Of a stretch of 64,000 bases of DNA, positions 46,242-58,289 are shown piece after piece (within the stretch, counting starts at the first letter, position 1; each line of letters begins with the position of its first letter). This DNA is from Rhodosporidiobolus odoratus (Eukaryota; Basidiomycota; Microbotryomycetes; Sporidiobolales; Sporidiobolaceae), in NCBI GenBank assembly GCA_034387635.1, contig JAOANU010000030.1, positions 1 to 64,000 on the forward strand, given 5' to 3'. A model generated the notes under the pieces. It searched no databases. It was not told where the DNA came from and was given only the letters and a program-made list of their open reading frames with translations. A program made the position numbers and the translations under genes.

Positions 46242-47520
46242 ATTCCTCGCACTTGGCTGCAACGTTGCTGCACCTCTGTCTTACACACTCACCAGCAAGC
46301 GTACCTTGACGCTAGCTCACCCGATCTGGTGGAGTTGGCTGGGATGCTCGTGCCGATTTTGGCGACTTGGACGACTTCCTCGCCGACGTTCTCCTGAACA
46401 AGTACACGCACCGCACTGTCACCACGCTTCGTCTATACATCCCTATCGAGTCATCCTCTCTCTCCCGTGCCGTTTGCGCCCATCCCGTCAACCTTACCTC
46501 GCTCACAGTAACCTTTTCCGCCGAAGACAGTCGCTACTTCGAGCATTATCTGGACGCCGATCGCTTTCGTGACTTGGTCCAGAGCCTCGTACCACTCAGC
46601 TCACTCGTCATTCTGGGAGACCCCATGTCGATAGCTACGGCGGATCTTTGCCTTGAAGACTACCCGCAGCTTCGCTCGTTCACCTGCGAAGGTGACACCC
46701 TCCGTGACATGGTTCTAAAGAACAGCGTTTGTCAACTTCAAACACTGGAGCTCCGAAGTACCATGTACAGCAAAGACAAGCTTCCCTGGCAGAGCATCAG
46801 CTACATCGTTTTTGCCCGGAAAGAAGGGAATATTTTTTGGCGCGAACGGATTCATCAACGGCATTCAACACTGCTCCGTACGTCCACGCGCCAGTTGCTG
46901 ACAATATTCGACTCAAACTTTGCCTCGCAGACCGAAGCAGTACGGTTTCCTCGCCTCAAGCGGCTGGCAGTCGAGTTTGACTATGATGGTGACCCAGGCG
47001 CTGGCGACGACCCCTTCAATCGCAAGCACTTGCAGCAGCTCTTTCTACACCTTCACGGCTCAAAGCTGGATCAGCTTGACCTCGGTCTAGTCACCATACT
47101 CGACTGGGCTGCGAATGCTCGTCCTTTGCCGTCGGTCCATATCTTGACCATCTCGGGCGACTGTATCGTGCATGAGATACATCGTTGCTTGTTCATACTC
47201 AGCCCTTGCACTAGCTGACGCTTTTTTGGGATTCGGGGAAACATTGCCCAATTACTCGACCTTTTCCGCCTCTTCCCGTCCTTGACTTCCCTTCGGATTC
47301 AGGGGTTCTCCTTCTCCACCTATTGGCCTACCACCGCCGCAATCATCTCACAGTGCTGCGTAGCTGGACCCTTGCTGTACGGTTCCCACTTCTCTACGCG
47401 GTGTTGTCGCTTTTTGAGGCGACAACCCTGCTCGAATTCCACCTTCGAACTCGCGACGAGGGCGTCGAGATGCGCTGGAAGAGAGGGGGGACGGAGGAGG
47501 CTTTCCGGGCAGAATGCTGA
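45978..47520 (+). pseudogene. F-box-like/LRR family copy 5 (right arm, A type)
   Basis: Exon 1 ATGAATCA (45978-45985) is followed by a GTAAGC donor; after the intron the protein runs MNQNTIIQQPQLEEVNHKGT and, after a second intron, RRPAVSLLDLSDEILSRVF, an F-box. The hallmark PLSYTLTSKRTLTLAHPIWW follows. A one-base shift near 46345 is needed to enter the leucine-rich body, which is then open to 47218 (DDFLADVLLNKYTHRTVTTL, LPWQSISYIVFARKEGN, FPRLKRLAVEFDYDGDP, LDQLDLGLVTILDW). The last part (LDLFRLFPSLTSLRIQGFSF, and VEMRWKRGGTEEAFRAEC at the stop 47518-47520) needs a further frame change or intron. The best preserved copy after copy 4. Confidence 0.55.
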
Positions 47521-48539
47521 AATCTGCGGCGAGACGCAGCGGCAGGCAGTAGCAAGCAACAAGACCTGCAGGTACACTCACAACAAGAGCGAGAGGGAGA
47601 GCAACAGCATCTGGGAACTTTGTTTCCGAGCTCACCTATAAGCTCAGTCTGAGGGCATGCGCAGATTGTGAAGCGCAAGCTCGCGCAAGCAGACGAGGCG
47701 GAGTATTGCGTCAGCTTGGCAAAGGGCGACCGGGAAGGAGGAATAAAGAAAAACTGGTCAAACGTGGGCTTGATTCGGCGAGGCTTATGCAGCTGAGGCT
47801 AGCGCAATGTCGGGGACTAGTCTGCGCTCCTGTTGGCCAGTTCCTCGAATTATCGCCATGCACGTCGCACGTTCTTGAGTATGGCATGCGAGATGGGGAG
47901 AACGAGGGAAAGAATACGAGCAGCACGGAGCAAGGCGCGGCTTCGCGTGGAGTTCAGGCTAGATATGATAGTGAGGTTCAGGCAAGCTAGGCTTCGGATC
48001 AAGCGAGTGTAGAGAAGTAGTCGTGCCCCAACTTCCTTCGACGAACTCCTGATCAAGGTCTCTCATTGACCTCACTCTACACAAACAATTACAGCTTGGA
48101 ATAACCTCGTTCAAACACGAGGACACACTCAAGAGAACACACTACCAACTTCGACCGCAATCAGCCCAGGAGCGAACGATTGAGACGAGAATAGGACGAC
48201 TTGTTGGATTTACTAGTTCAAGAGTTCATGAGGGGAGATGGACACCACGATCAACAACGGGTGTCACACACAAGGTTCGTCTCGTGCTCTGCAACTCCGA
48301 ACTGTCCCTCTAGACGCGCCAGCAAGAGGGATCCTGCACACCCCACCGCCACCGCCCGTCACGAGGCGAACATGTTCATACTACCAGCTACGGCGGGACG
48401 GCAAACGGCCACGAACCAGAGTAACGAGCCATAGGAGCATCAAGAGAGACTCAAGCCAGACTCAGCTAAGGCAATCTTGGACGACTTCGACTTGCATCGA
48501 CAGATCCGCTTCTCCGTCGCGGCTGGTCAATTAACCGTT
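47521..48539. other. Intergenic region upstream of the Kcs1 gene
   Basis: About 1 kb containing the promoter and probably a short 5' coding exon of the inositol phosphate kinase gene. Candidate ATGs near 48228 and 48238 precede GTGTCA, a possible donor, but neither joins the next exon in the required phase. The sequence here is less GC-rich than around it. No other gene is recognised. Confidence 0.35.
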
Positions 48540-51500
48540 ACTGACGTGTCGGAAAGCAGAATCCACAGACTCGTCCACCGCGTTCACCACCACGGAAACC
48601 GCCACGCCGTTGCCGCCCTCATCTTTACCCTCCCTCTTCCGATCCGCCTCCCACAAAGCCCACCCCACTGCCACGGCTCTTACCTTAGCCCTGTCCAACC
48701 TCGCCTTGCAGCCTGAGCTGTCTCTGTCACCCACTGCAATCGCTCGCTCCCCTCGTACCTCCTCGCCCGTTTGCGCCTCTTCCGCTGCACCTTCTTCCGC
48801 CGGCAATTCGCTCTTCGAACGGCCAAGCATAAGCTCGAGGTCAACCGGGGAAAGCAGCGAGACGACCACCATACCAACGGCTTTGACGCCCGGTCGACGA
48901 CCGCATCCAGTTCCGCAACAGCCCGTCGCATCGTCAAGCGGCTCGAATGGTCCGAATGGGATGACTGGCGGCGGAGGCGGGCGCAAGGCGAGCGTCAGCT
49001 TGCAGCTCTTCAAGGAGACGGCCGTTCGTGCGAAGGCTCCCGCAGCGTCGGGATCATCCATAGCAACCAGTCCCCTTCCTGCATCGTCAGACGAAGTCCT
49101 CGATGCTTCCGCAACCGTCAGCCGGCGCACGCCGCGGCACACCCTGAGTCCAGGCAAGAGTAGGCAACCGAGCGGGTCGAGCAGCGGGCATGGCAAGGGC
49201 AAAGGGAAGGAACGGGAGCGAGGCGATAGCGGCGAGCCACTTCAGCCGCAGCACCAGCACCAGATTCCGCTCTCCCTCCCAGGCGGAGGTGATGCGGTTC
49301 TGACTTTCTCCTCGCCTCTGGCGTCGCCGGAAGGGAGTATTTTTTCGCCCGTCTCGGTACCCCTTGGTTCGCCTCGGGCCGTGGTGGATAGAGGGCAGAG
49401 TCGCAGTCGAAACCCGTCTAGGCCACCGAGCAGATTGGGTCAACCTTCGCCGAAGCTCGTCTCTCATACTTTCCCTGCACCTCCGCCTCCCTCTCCGAGC
49501 AAGCATCCGACCTCCGCATCTCAGCAGCACACGCCTTTCTCGCCTTCTTCCGTTTCCGCCTCGCACCCTTCTCCACATCTTCCTTTCCCGTCTTCGTCTG
49601 TACCTTCACACTCACCTCTCGCCCACTCGTATATTTCCGCCTCCGCGTCATCCTCCCTGCACCATCCTCACCCTTACCCATCCGGACTTTCGCATTCCCG
49701 CCCGACTTCCCCACGCCTTACTCCACAGCTAGCCTCCTCATCCTCGCACCCATCCCCTTCGCATTTCGCCCCTCTGTCCAGTACTGCAAGTCCCATTCCC
49801 GACTTTACCGCCACATCCCTGCCAGGTCTGTCAGGCGGAGAGTGGAGAGGCTTGGGACTGGGGGAGCCGGCGCTCCCCTTGCCGGTGTCCCTGCCACTCT
49901 CGGCATCTGCGCTGAGCGGTAGTGCGGTGACTGAGCAGGAGGAAGAGGACGAGGAAGACGAGTTGGAAAAGGGTGATACGGGTCACCCTCCTCCGGCGGC
50001 CCAGCAGGGGTTGAAGCTGCTGTTCTCGCCTCGGTTGCATCAAGAAGGACGAGACCACGAACTGGAGAGGTCGGCGTCTCGACGAGAGAGTATCAAAGCT
50101 CCCTCTCGTCCTGTCGACCAACCCGAACCTTTCTCAACCGCAGCGTCAGCACTGCTCATTCCCTCTCCTCGCGGCCTTTCGAGCACTCCAGCAGAGACTT
50201 CCACCACTCAACGCGTCGGCTTTGCGGATCTTCTTGCCATTTCTCGCACCAGTGAAGGCGACTCTTCGTTCGCCGGTCGACCAGTCCAGAGTCCGCTTCA
50301 GCTCGGTTCTGTGCATGATCATGCGAGCGATTTCGCGCCTAGCGAAGATGAGGGGATTGAGTATGACAGCTGGACGGGAAGTACGAGTGAGGAGATCACG
50401 AGCACCGAGGAAGACAGCAGCGAGTGGAGCGACGAGGAGCTGTTCGCTACGTCGGACGAGGAGGGCGAGATTACGCAGGCTCAGATTCAGCCGCAGCACA
50501 GTCAGGAGGACGATGACGCGGATACCGCGCCGGAAGAAGGAGAAGAAGGTGAAGGCGGGGAGGAGGAATACGAAGTCGACGTCGCGCCTCTTCAGTCGAA
50601 ACTGTCGCTGAACGGCGGGGGCGAGGTCAGCATGAGGAGGAACATGGGCAGGCCGAACGACTTCAAGGGTCGCTTGCTCGGGGGAGACGGAAGAGGGACC
50701 GTGCCGCTTGAGCCGTTCAGGCATCAGGTTGGCGGGCATAACCATATTTTCAGGTTCTCGAAGAAGGCCGTTTGCAAGGTGAGCTCTCTTTCCTCCTCTG
50801 TTTCGTGCGTGTGAACGCCGGGGTGTAGCCGAGGCTGCGCTGACACCTTTCTGTCCACAGCCTCTCACCTCGCGAGAGAACCAATTCTACGAGGCCGTCG
50901 AGCATTCCTCCCCACGTCTCCTAGGCTTCGTCCCTCAGTACCTCGGTGTCCTCAATGTCACGTACCGTCGTGCACCTTCATCCACCCCCCTCGCGACGGA
51001 AGGGTCGATTACTCCCGCTGCCGCTGGCAACGATGCCGAGAAAGGCGACACGGCCCCGACTTCCCGTCCTTCCTCCGGCCCTCGCCGTCACTCTTCTCCC
51101 GCACCCGTGACAGACTCTCCCTCTTCTCGTCGGATTTTCCGCCAGAAAAGCGGCGACGAGGTCCCCGAAGTTCCCGAGGTGACGCTCGAGCGAAACCGGC
51201 ACATCATCCCGGACAGTATGGTCTGGGACGCGGTCAAAGGGCTGCGCAAGATGAGCAATCGAGAAGGCAGGAGAGCAAAGGCTTCGGCGGCTGTTGCAGG
51301 CGGAAAGAAGGTCGGAGGAAGGTCGACAGACCCAGAGACGGCGGCGCAAGGGTCGGGCTCGGGAGCGACTGATTCGCCAGGCGGGAAAGGAAAGACGGGA
51401 GGACTCCTCTCTTCTCCAGACTTCGCACCTTCTTCGTACTCCATCTCCGGCAGTGTTGGCGATAAGAGCCAGCTCGCTCCGCTTCCAGCGTTCCCGCCTC

Positions 51501-53729
51501 TTGGCCCATCTTCCTCGACGCCGACCATTTTGCCTCCGACTCCGCACTCCACCCCGACCGACGGAGGGTTCGTCAACGGTCGTCCTCGCGGTCGCGTTCA
51601 CTCAGCCGACCTATCCGCCTTCCCCTCCTCGTTTTCGCGCCGCTTCTCCCCTATCCGCAACTCGCTCTCTTCCCTGTACCCGCCCCTACCTGGCACTCCC
51701 GGCACCCCGTCTTCCTTCCGCAGCTTCAACTCGAACCCTTGCATCGCTGGCACGGGCAGCACCGTCGTCAATCAGAAGCTGTGTGAGCAGGTTCTGCGGG
51801 AGGTATTTAGCTCGCCGAAGCTGCGGGATGGGAGGAGAGGATGGAAAGAGGGACGGAGGAAGAAGATGAGGCATATGAGCAGTACGAGCGATGTTAGCTC
51901 TTTGCTCGGCCGAGGGGGCCAAAGTCGAGACGGAGCAGTCGGGTCAGGATCGCAGACCGCTGAGGCGGGTGAAGGAGACGGTAGCTCAGCTATTGAACAC
52001 CCGAGCATTGCGAGGCTCACGAGACCGGCTCTTCGGGAGACGCAGAGCGCCGAATTCTCGAGGATCCCGCCGTCGCCTTCAACGGATCAGCGCTTCTCGA
52101 GCTTACAGCGCGAAGTCGAAGCCGATATAGACGCTATGCCTCGAACCTCGACCGACTCCGAAGGCGCAGGTGGTGTGCTATTCGCCAGGCGCCATACTAC
52201 TCCTGGCCAAGGCGAGGAAGGGATGTTTGCGATGGATGATGAACTACCAGAAGGAGACCCGCTTCCCTCGCCTCGGGCGCCTTCTTCCGTCGCTTCCCCT
52301 ATGCGGATCTCTCTTGAAGGTACATCCTCATCCCCTCTGTCGATGCCAGTCCCCTCGCCTCTACGACACCGTTTCCCCTCTTCCGACTTGCCCTCTCCGA
52401 TCGGCTCCCGCTCGCCTTCACTGCATCAAGTCGACGCGCCTCTTCCGTCTACTCCACCCCCAGCGCCTACACCGTCCAGGCAAGAGCAGTTCATCTTAAT
52501 GGAAGATCTCACGGGGGCGCTGAAGAAGCCGTGCGTGCTCGACCTTAAGATGGGAACGCGGCAGTATGGCATTCTTGCGACGCCGGAGAAGAAGAAGAGT
52601 CAGACCAAGAAGTGCTCCAAGACGACGAGTCATGATCTCGGCGTCAGGATTTGCGGCATGCAGGTAAGCTTAGTCTCTGTCATGCGACCTGATCTCGTAC
52701 TGATCTTTTCTTACTTTTCAGGTCTACAAGTCCGACGAAGATCGCTACGTCTTCCAAGACAAGTACTTCGGCCGCAAGGTCCAGATCCGCGACTTCCCCT
52801 CCGTCCTCGCCTCCTTCCTCCACGACGGCACCTCCGTCCTCGCCTATCACATCCCTCACATTCTCAAGCAGCTCTACCGCCTCGCTTCGATCGTCAACGG
52901 TCTGGACCGCTTCCGCTTCTACGCCGCCTCGCTACTTTACATTTATGACGGCGATGCCGACGTTCAAGATGCCTACAAGAACAGCGTTTTCGCTCAGGCG
53001 GCGGAACCAGGGCCGGGAATGGATCTCAAGCTGATGTCGTCGAGTTTGCCAGATCGGCCGGCGAACGGGTGGGCAACGCTCGAGGCGTCGGTCAGTTCGC
53101 TAGGCAGGTCGATGAGTGGGAGCAAGCGCAGGCCTCGAGCTATGTCGGCTGGAGGAAACGACAACGATGACGATGATGACGAGAATGCTTGCCGTCCTAC
53201 GCATCAATCCTCCCCTCACCATTCCTCGTCTCACACGGAGAACCACCGCTCGCACCGTCACCACCACCATCACGAGCAGTCCTCGCACGGCGAAGGCGAG
53301 CGGAACGGACAGCGCCACCGGCGCCACAAGAGCAAGAAGCGCAAGGTTCCTGGCGCAGTCACCATCCGTTTAATCGATTTCGCACATTGTACCACTGGCG
53401 ACGACTTCCTCGACCCCGAGGATGCCGCGCCGTTCGATCTCTCGCCCGGTGATGAAGCTTTAGATGGGCGCATCGTCGCCCGCTTCCCTCCGACTCACCC
53501 CAACCAGCCCGACCTCGGTTTCCTGCTCGGACTCAAGAGTCTGTGCGCGGCGTTGAGAATGATCTGGGCGGACGAGTGGGAGAAGGGCAGCTTGCCCGGT
53601 TTCGAGCGGGATCTGCACGTCGAGGGCGAAGGGGTGTTTAGGGAGATCTGGGGTCCTCCGGCCGATGAGCCTGGGTTAAGGTGCGAGAGTATCACTCCGG
53701 ATACGATCTACGATCTGGCCACGGCGTGA
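48540..53729 (+). CDS. KCS1: Inositol hexakisphosphate kinase (Kcs1)
   Basis: Makes diphosphoinositol phosphates (IP7), signals for phosphate balance, polyphosphate and stress. The protein is very long, around 1,650 residues. The first 700 are Ser/Pro-rich and disordered. The kinase fold starts at LEPFRHQVGGHNHIFRFSKK, then PLTSRENQFYEAVEHSSPRL, LGFVPQYLGVLNVTY, a further 450-residue disordered insert, then the signature PCVLDLKMGTRQYG (PxxxDxKxG), VYKSDEDRYVFQDKYFGRKV, FYAASLLYIYDGD (the SSLL-like motif), a His- and acid-rich insert, and the catalytic VTIRLIDFAHCT. It ends ITPDTIYDLATA. Three introns are seen (50779-50861, about 52664-52721, plus one upstream). The frame is open from 48540, but has no ATG before the conserved part, so the start lies in an upstream exon; the 5' border is uncertain. 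Confidence 0.9.
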
Positions 53730-54063
53730 GCAGGGTGGTGCAGATGCCTTTTCTTCCTGTCTCCTAGCTTTCTCTCTTCCCGTTATTTCTTTTTTTGTTC
53801 CTTTTCGTCCCTTTGTCTAGATCTTTCTCTCCCATCCTATCATATGTATCGACTCTAGCTTCGCCTCTTTCTCGGTCTCTGACATTGCCTTGGCAATAGC
53901 CGTTCTGATCGAATTTCGCACATACGGACATTGTACGGACAAGTGAGCAGTGCGAACGAAGTGAGGGAAAGTGCAAGAGTGAGGTGCGCCTTGCATGATC
54001 AAGATGAACTTCGACTCTTGACCACCGCTCGACACTGGTCAAAGTAAGCTATAGAGAGTCAAG
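53730..54063. other. Spacer between Kcs1 and F-box copy 6
   Basis: The 3' untranslated region of the kinase gene, T-rich at 53755-53815, followed by the promoter of the F-box-like copy at 54064. No gene is seen. Confidence 0.35.
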
Positions 54064-55615
54064 ATGAACCAGTACGTCTACCTTCCGCATCCTTGCAACC
54101 GCCCCGGCACCTCACCCGCTCTCACCCGCAGAAGTTCCATCGCTCAACAACCTCGCAACAACGAGGTCAGGATGAAACAGAAACATGGCCAGCTTGACGA
54201 GAGCGTCGGACGAGGTGCGTCTTGCGCTCCAGCCAGTACGCCGCGCGTTGATCCCTTGTTGCCAACAGCGAGCCGGAAATCAGCTTCCCTCCTCGAATTT
54301 CCGGACGAACTGCTCGTCCTTCTGCCCCTCTCCTACACTCTTCTCAACAAGCGCAGTAACACCCTTCTTACACCTTTGCGATATTGCCATATCACCACCT
54401 CAACGGACCATTATGACCTTGACAAACCTGTCGCCAAGCTGATGCTGACTGAAGACATCCTGCCCTCTGTCATGCTCGCTTTAAACCGGACACCCCTGGC
54501 ACTTCCCCTCCGTTCATTCTGCCTTTCTTACATTTTTTCCCAACCTCACTACGCTCGATATCTCCTTCGGACGTGACACCGACGATCACGAAGCTCTCGA
54601 TGACGTACCCACATGCTTCCTACACGCCCTCAAGTCTTTGCAGAGCCTCGAGTTCTTTCGGATTCGAAGTCAACCAGAAATCGACTTGGCGTTTTCAATA
54701 GACAAAGAGCTCCCCTCGGTGCGGCACCTCGACGTCAAAGGCTTTGCCCCACTGAACACCTTGTCAAGGAACGGAATGTCGCGCTTGACGAGCTTGACAG
54801 CTCGGGTCCTCAGCCTCGACGACGTGTCTTTGCCTTGGAGTACTCTCCAGCACCTGCGATCGCAGCCATATGTTGATCCTTCGGGTATATCTGGCATGGA
54901 CTATTATAGACCTCCAGAACGCACTTGCTTGTTGCGTACGCTGCTTTCCTCCCTCGTGGTATAATCTGCGTGTGCTAATTGTGCTCTTTGCAGCCTCCCT
55001 CGTCATTGCTGACGTTGAATCGTCTCACACTTGGCTTCTTGGCGCTCGCAGCCTCGAATCCAGCAGATGTCGAACTGCTCGATCAACGCCACTTGCGACT
55101 CATGCTTGGCTTCCTGCTTTTCTCGCAGCTGGAACGCCTTGACAGCCTACAGATGGTGTCTTTGAATGGGAGCAAACAACGACAAGCCTGAACACTGTGA
55201 AGACGGTTTCATTGGCAAGCAACTGCCCCCTGCATGAAGCGGTGTGTCATTATGCTCCCGACCATGTTTCGACTCACCAAGGAGCTAATTGAGTTCTCTC
55301 TTTTGCGCCCCAGAAACACCTTCGAGACTTGCACGAATTCCTCGCGATGTTTCCCAACCTCACCACGCTACTACTCCAAGGCTTTACGTTCTCCTCCACT
55401 TCACACGAACAACTTCCACCGACGCCATCTCGCAGCTAGACCCGGGCAACCTCGGCCTCAGCTACCCTTCTCTTTCTGTGCTCTTATCGCGAACCGAGAG
55501 GAGTACGGGACTACCCGAGGTGCGCTTCCGGGCCGCTGGAGGGAAGCTGGAGATGAGATGGACAAGGGAGTCGAGGATGAAGCTGTTCACGGCGGATTGC
55601 TGCAAGTTGTCGTAG
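54064..55615 (+). pseudogene. F-box-like/LRR family copy 6, probably decayed
   Basis: Exon 1 ATGAACCA (54064-54071) with a GTACGT donor, then MNQSSIAQQPRNNEVRMKQK. After a second intron a shortened F-box reads ASLLEFPDELLVLL and joins directly to the hallmark LSYTLLNKRSNTLLTPLRYC, about a dozen residues shorter than in the sister copies. At the T-run at 54534-54539 the frame shifts from LRSFCLSYIF into FPNLTTLDISFGRDTDDHEA, which stays open to 54964 with SVRHLDVKGFAPLN and VSLPWSTLQHL. Later exons give LTLNRLTLGFLALAASNPAD, HLRDLHEFLAMFPNLTTLLL and, after another frame change, LDPGNLGLSYPSLSVLL. The end GKLEMRWTRESRMKLFTADC matches the family signature. Two frame breaks suggest decay. Confidence 0.6.
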
Positions 55616-56125
55616 GTTTCGCTTCGAGTCGCCTGCAACAATACGCTTCCGATTTCGTGCAGCGTGAGGGCTCACGCCCGCAAGCGCCAAGCAAACGAAG
55701 CAGCGAACGCATTCTGTTCTCTATTCTTCGAGGGACTTTCACATACGGGTGCAGCTGTGGCTCTCGTGATCATGCTTCTCGAACTGCCAACGCAATAGAA
55801 TGATAAGCACAAACCCATCATCGTTCCAACACGCAAGAGAAAACATGACCATCCCCAGCTTCTAGATACTACCCGTAAGAGAAAGATGCGACCGCTGAAA
55901 AGAATGTGTGGAGTAGAGCTACATAGAAAAGAATGGACGGATCGATGGTTCCCAATGGGAGAGAAAACCGAAGGTGGAGAGGGCGGAAGAGATCTCATGA
56001 GTGAGTAGGTGTAAGGGAACGGAATAAGTGCTGCTGAGAATTTTGCGAAGTAGAAAAGACACAACTAAGTAGGACGATGAAAGGGAAGGCACACAAAGAG
56101 GAAGACGACAAGAAGAAACCCAAGC
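55616..56125. other. Convergent intergenic region
   Basis: The decayed F-box copy and the desaturase gene end towards each other here. The half next to 56125 is purine-rich on the plus strand, as expected for the 3' untranslated region of a minus-strand gene. No exon is recognised. Confidence 0.4.
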
Positions 56126-58289
56126 TCATGCTTCGACGGCGTAACCGAGACCACCGGTGAGGCGCAGGGAGTCGAACTTTACGCCCTTGGAGTAGCCGAG
56201 AGGAACGTCCTTCATTTGAGGATCGCCCTTGATGACGGTCGTGCGGCGAACCTCGGTGCTGATGTCGCCCGACTTGCCGGCCACGCCCTGGTGACCTGAC
56301 TCCCTCAGCGCCTCGACCACTTCAGAGTACTTCTTCATGGCCTCGACTTCGTATCCTCCCTCGATAACACCGACGCGATACTCCGAAAGGACCGCGTTGG
56401 CGCCGTTGGAATGGTCGTAAACTCCTCCGTAGAAAGCGGTGGTCGCGTCCCGACCGAGGCGGCTCCGGACCAATCCCGCGCCACCCGGGTGCTCGTCGAT
56501 GAAAGTCGAGACATCGTGAATGAAGCCGCCGATGACCATGAGTTGACGGGTCTTGCACTCGTCTTGGACTGTATCGGGCCGAATATTGATGTTTGAAGCG
56601 GAAGTGAAGGACGATAGGAGTTCACAATTATCGCGAAAGCGAGGGAGGGTAGACGAGAGAGAAGTCAGCAAACACGAAGACAACACGGAAGAGGAGTGGA
56701 GGGCAGAAACAGAGTAACGCACATTGATCCCAGGTGAGCACAGGCAAGTGGTTCGAGTCCTTCGGCCAGGTGATCTGCTCAGCCTCGCGAGCGAGCTTCT
56801 TGAGCTTCATGGCATACATGCCACGCCTGACGTCGTTGTCGGGGAAAGTCTTGAGCTGGGAGGCGAGACCGAGGCAATATGCGGTGTAGATGAACCACTT
56901 GGTCGGGTCGTATTGGTAGTAGGCGATGGCTGCAGGATGATGTGAAAAAGGAAAAAGATGATTGTCAATCGCGGGATACTCAAGCGGAGGAAGCAAAACC
57001 GCCACTAACCGTTGCGGAAATCAGAAGGAAATTCATGGTGCTGTATGGGGACGTGCAGGGCCGAAGAAGGGTCAATCGAGAGCAAAAAACAGGAAGATCG
57101 GGAGGAAAAGAAAGAAAAGACGTACGAAGTTGTGGTACCCCTCGCCGATGGTGACGAGCGCGGTGATCCAGTGGTTCTTAGGCGTATGCTTGTCGTCGAA
57201 AGGCGTGTCTCCGAGCCAGTGGGCAAGGGAGTTAACGCAGAAAGTAGACTGTCAAGAAAAAAGCAAGAAAAAGTGTAAGTCATGACGAAGCTCAGAAGAG
57301 ACGCAATAGGCAAGACGCACGTGGTGGACGAAGAGAAGACGGGCAGCGCCGGCAAAGAAGAAACCGCCGCGGTAATCCCCCCAGCCGAGACCGGCGACGA
57401 GGGTCGGGAAGACGAAGCCCATGCCGACGATGAGGTAAACATACCAGCGGTGCTGCCACTTGACGACCTCGTTGACAGAGAGGTCAGACACGTCGGCAAC
57501 ACCGGGCTTGCGGCGGGGTTTGACGATCATCCAGCCGACATGGGACCACCAGAAGCCCTTCTGGGCCGAGTAAGGGTCGAGGTCCGTGTCGGTGTAACGG
57601 TGGTGAGCGCGGTGTCCTCGTGACCACCACCTGCGCAGAGAAGAAGAGAAAGGGCGGCACAGGTCAGAGCGGCAATGAAGAGAAAGAAGAACGGCCTAAG
57701 ACGAACTTGATCGAACCCTCGACGGCACCAGATCCTCCGAGTGCGAGGAAGTACTGAAGAGGCAGGGAAGCGGTGTAGGCGCGGTGAGCCCAGAGACGGT
57801 GGTAACTGTGTAGCGGAAGATTGGTAAGCGTCCGCGGCAAGACTCGGAGAAGCCGGAAAACACGCACCCGGCAGTGATACCCAGCCCGGTGTAGAAGTAG
57901 TAGATCACGGCCCACAACGCGGTCTGCCACTTAACCTCTGTAGTCGCGGCACCGTAGATAGCGAGTGCGGGTACGACGGTGAGGGCCAAAGTGGAGATGA
58001 CGTTGATGTTCTTGTGAAGGTTGGCGAGGGTAATGGGCGGGAGGGGACGCTCCTTGGCGAGTACTTTGCGAACATAGTTGTCGTCCTGGTGAGTGCCGTC
58101 ATCGACAGCGGTCGTCTCGCCTTCGCCATCCGAGTCGTGCTCAGAGTCACTCGAGTCGCTTGCCTCGCCCATATTGGGGTGCCTCATGCGGAGGGGAGGG
58201 CGGCCATCCTTGGTCGTAGAAGTCGCCGGTCCGACGGCGTGAGGGAGCTGTGTCTCGAGAGCGGTAGCGATAGCCTGAGTGGACGCCAT
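56126..58289 (-). CDS. OLE1: Acyl-CoA delta-9 desaturase with C-terminal cytochrome b5 domain
   Basis: ER membrane enzyme that makes oleoyl- and palmitoleoyl-CoA. The N-terminus is Ser/Asp-rich and soluble ([19 protein letters not shown]), then hydrophobic segments and the three histidine boxes: HRLWAH, HRAHH and [17 protein letters not shown]. Also visible are [37 protein letters not shown] and [20 protein letters not shown], all typical of fungal Ole1. The C-terminal cytochrome b5 domain carries the haem motif [20 protein letters not shown] and ends GLGYAVEA. Six introns. The first ATG of the frame is used ([14 protein letters not shown]). The b5 fusion is normal in fungi and supplies electrons. 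The gene lies divergent from ACL1 across 2.95 kb. Confidence 0.95.
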
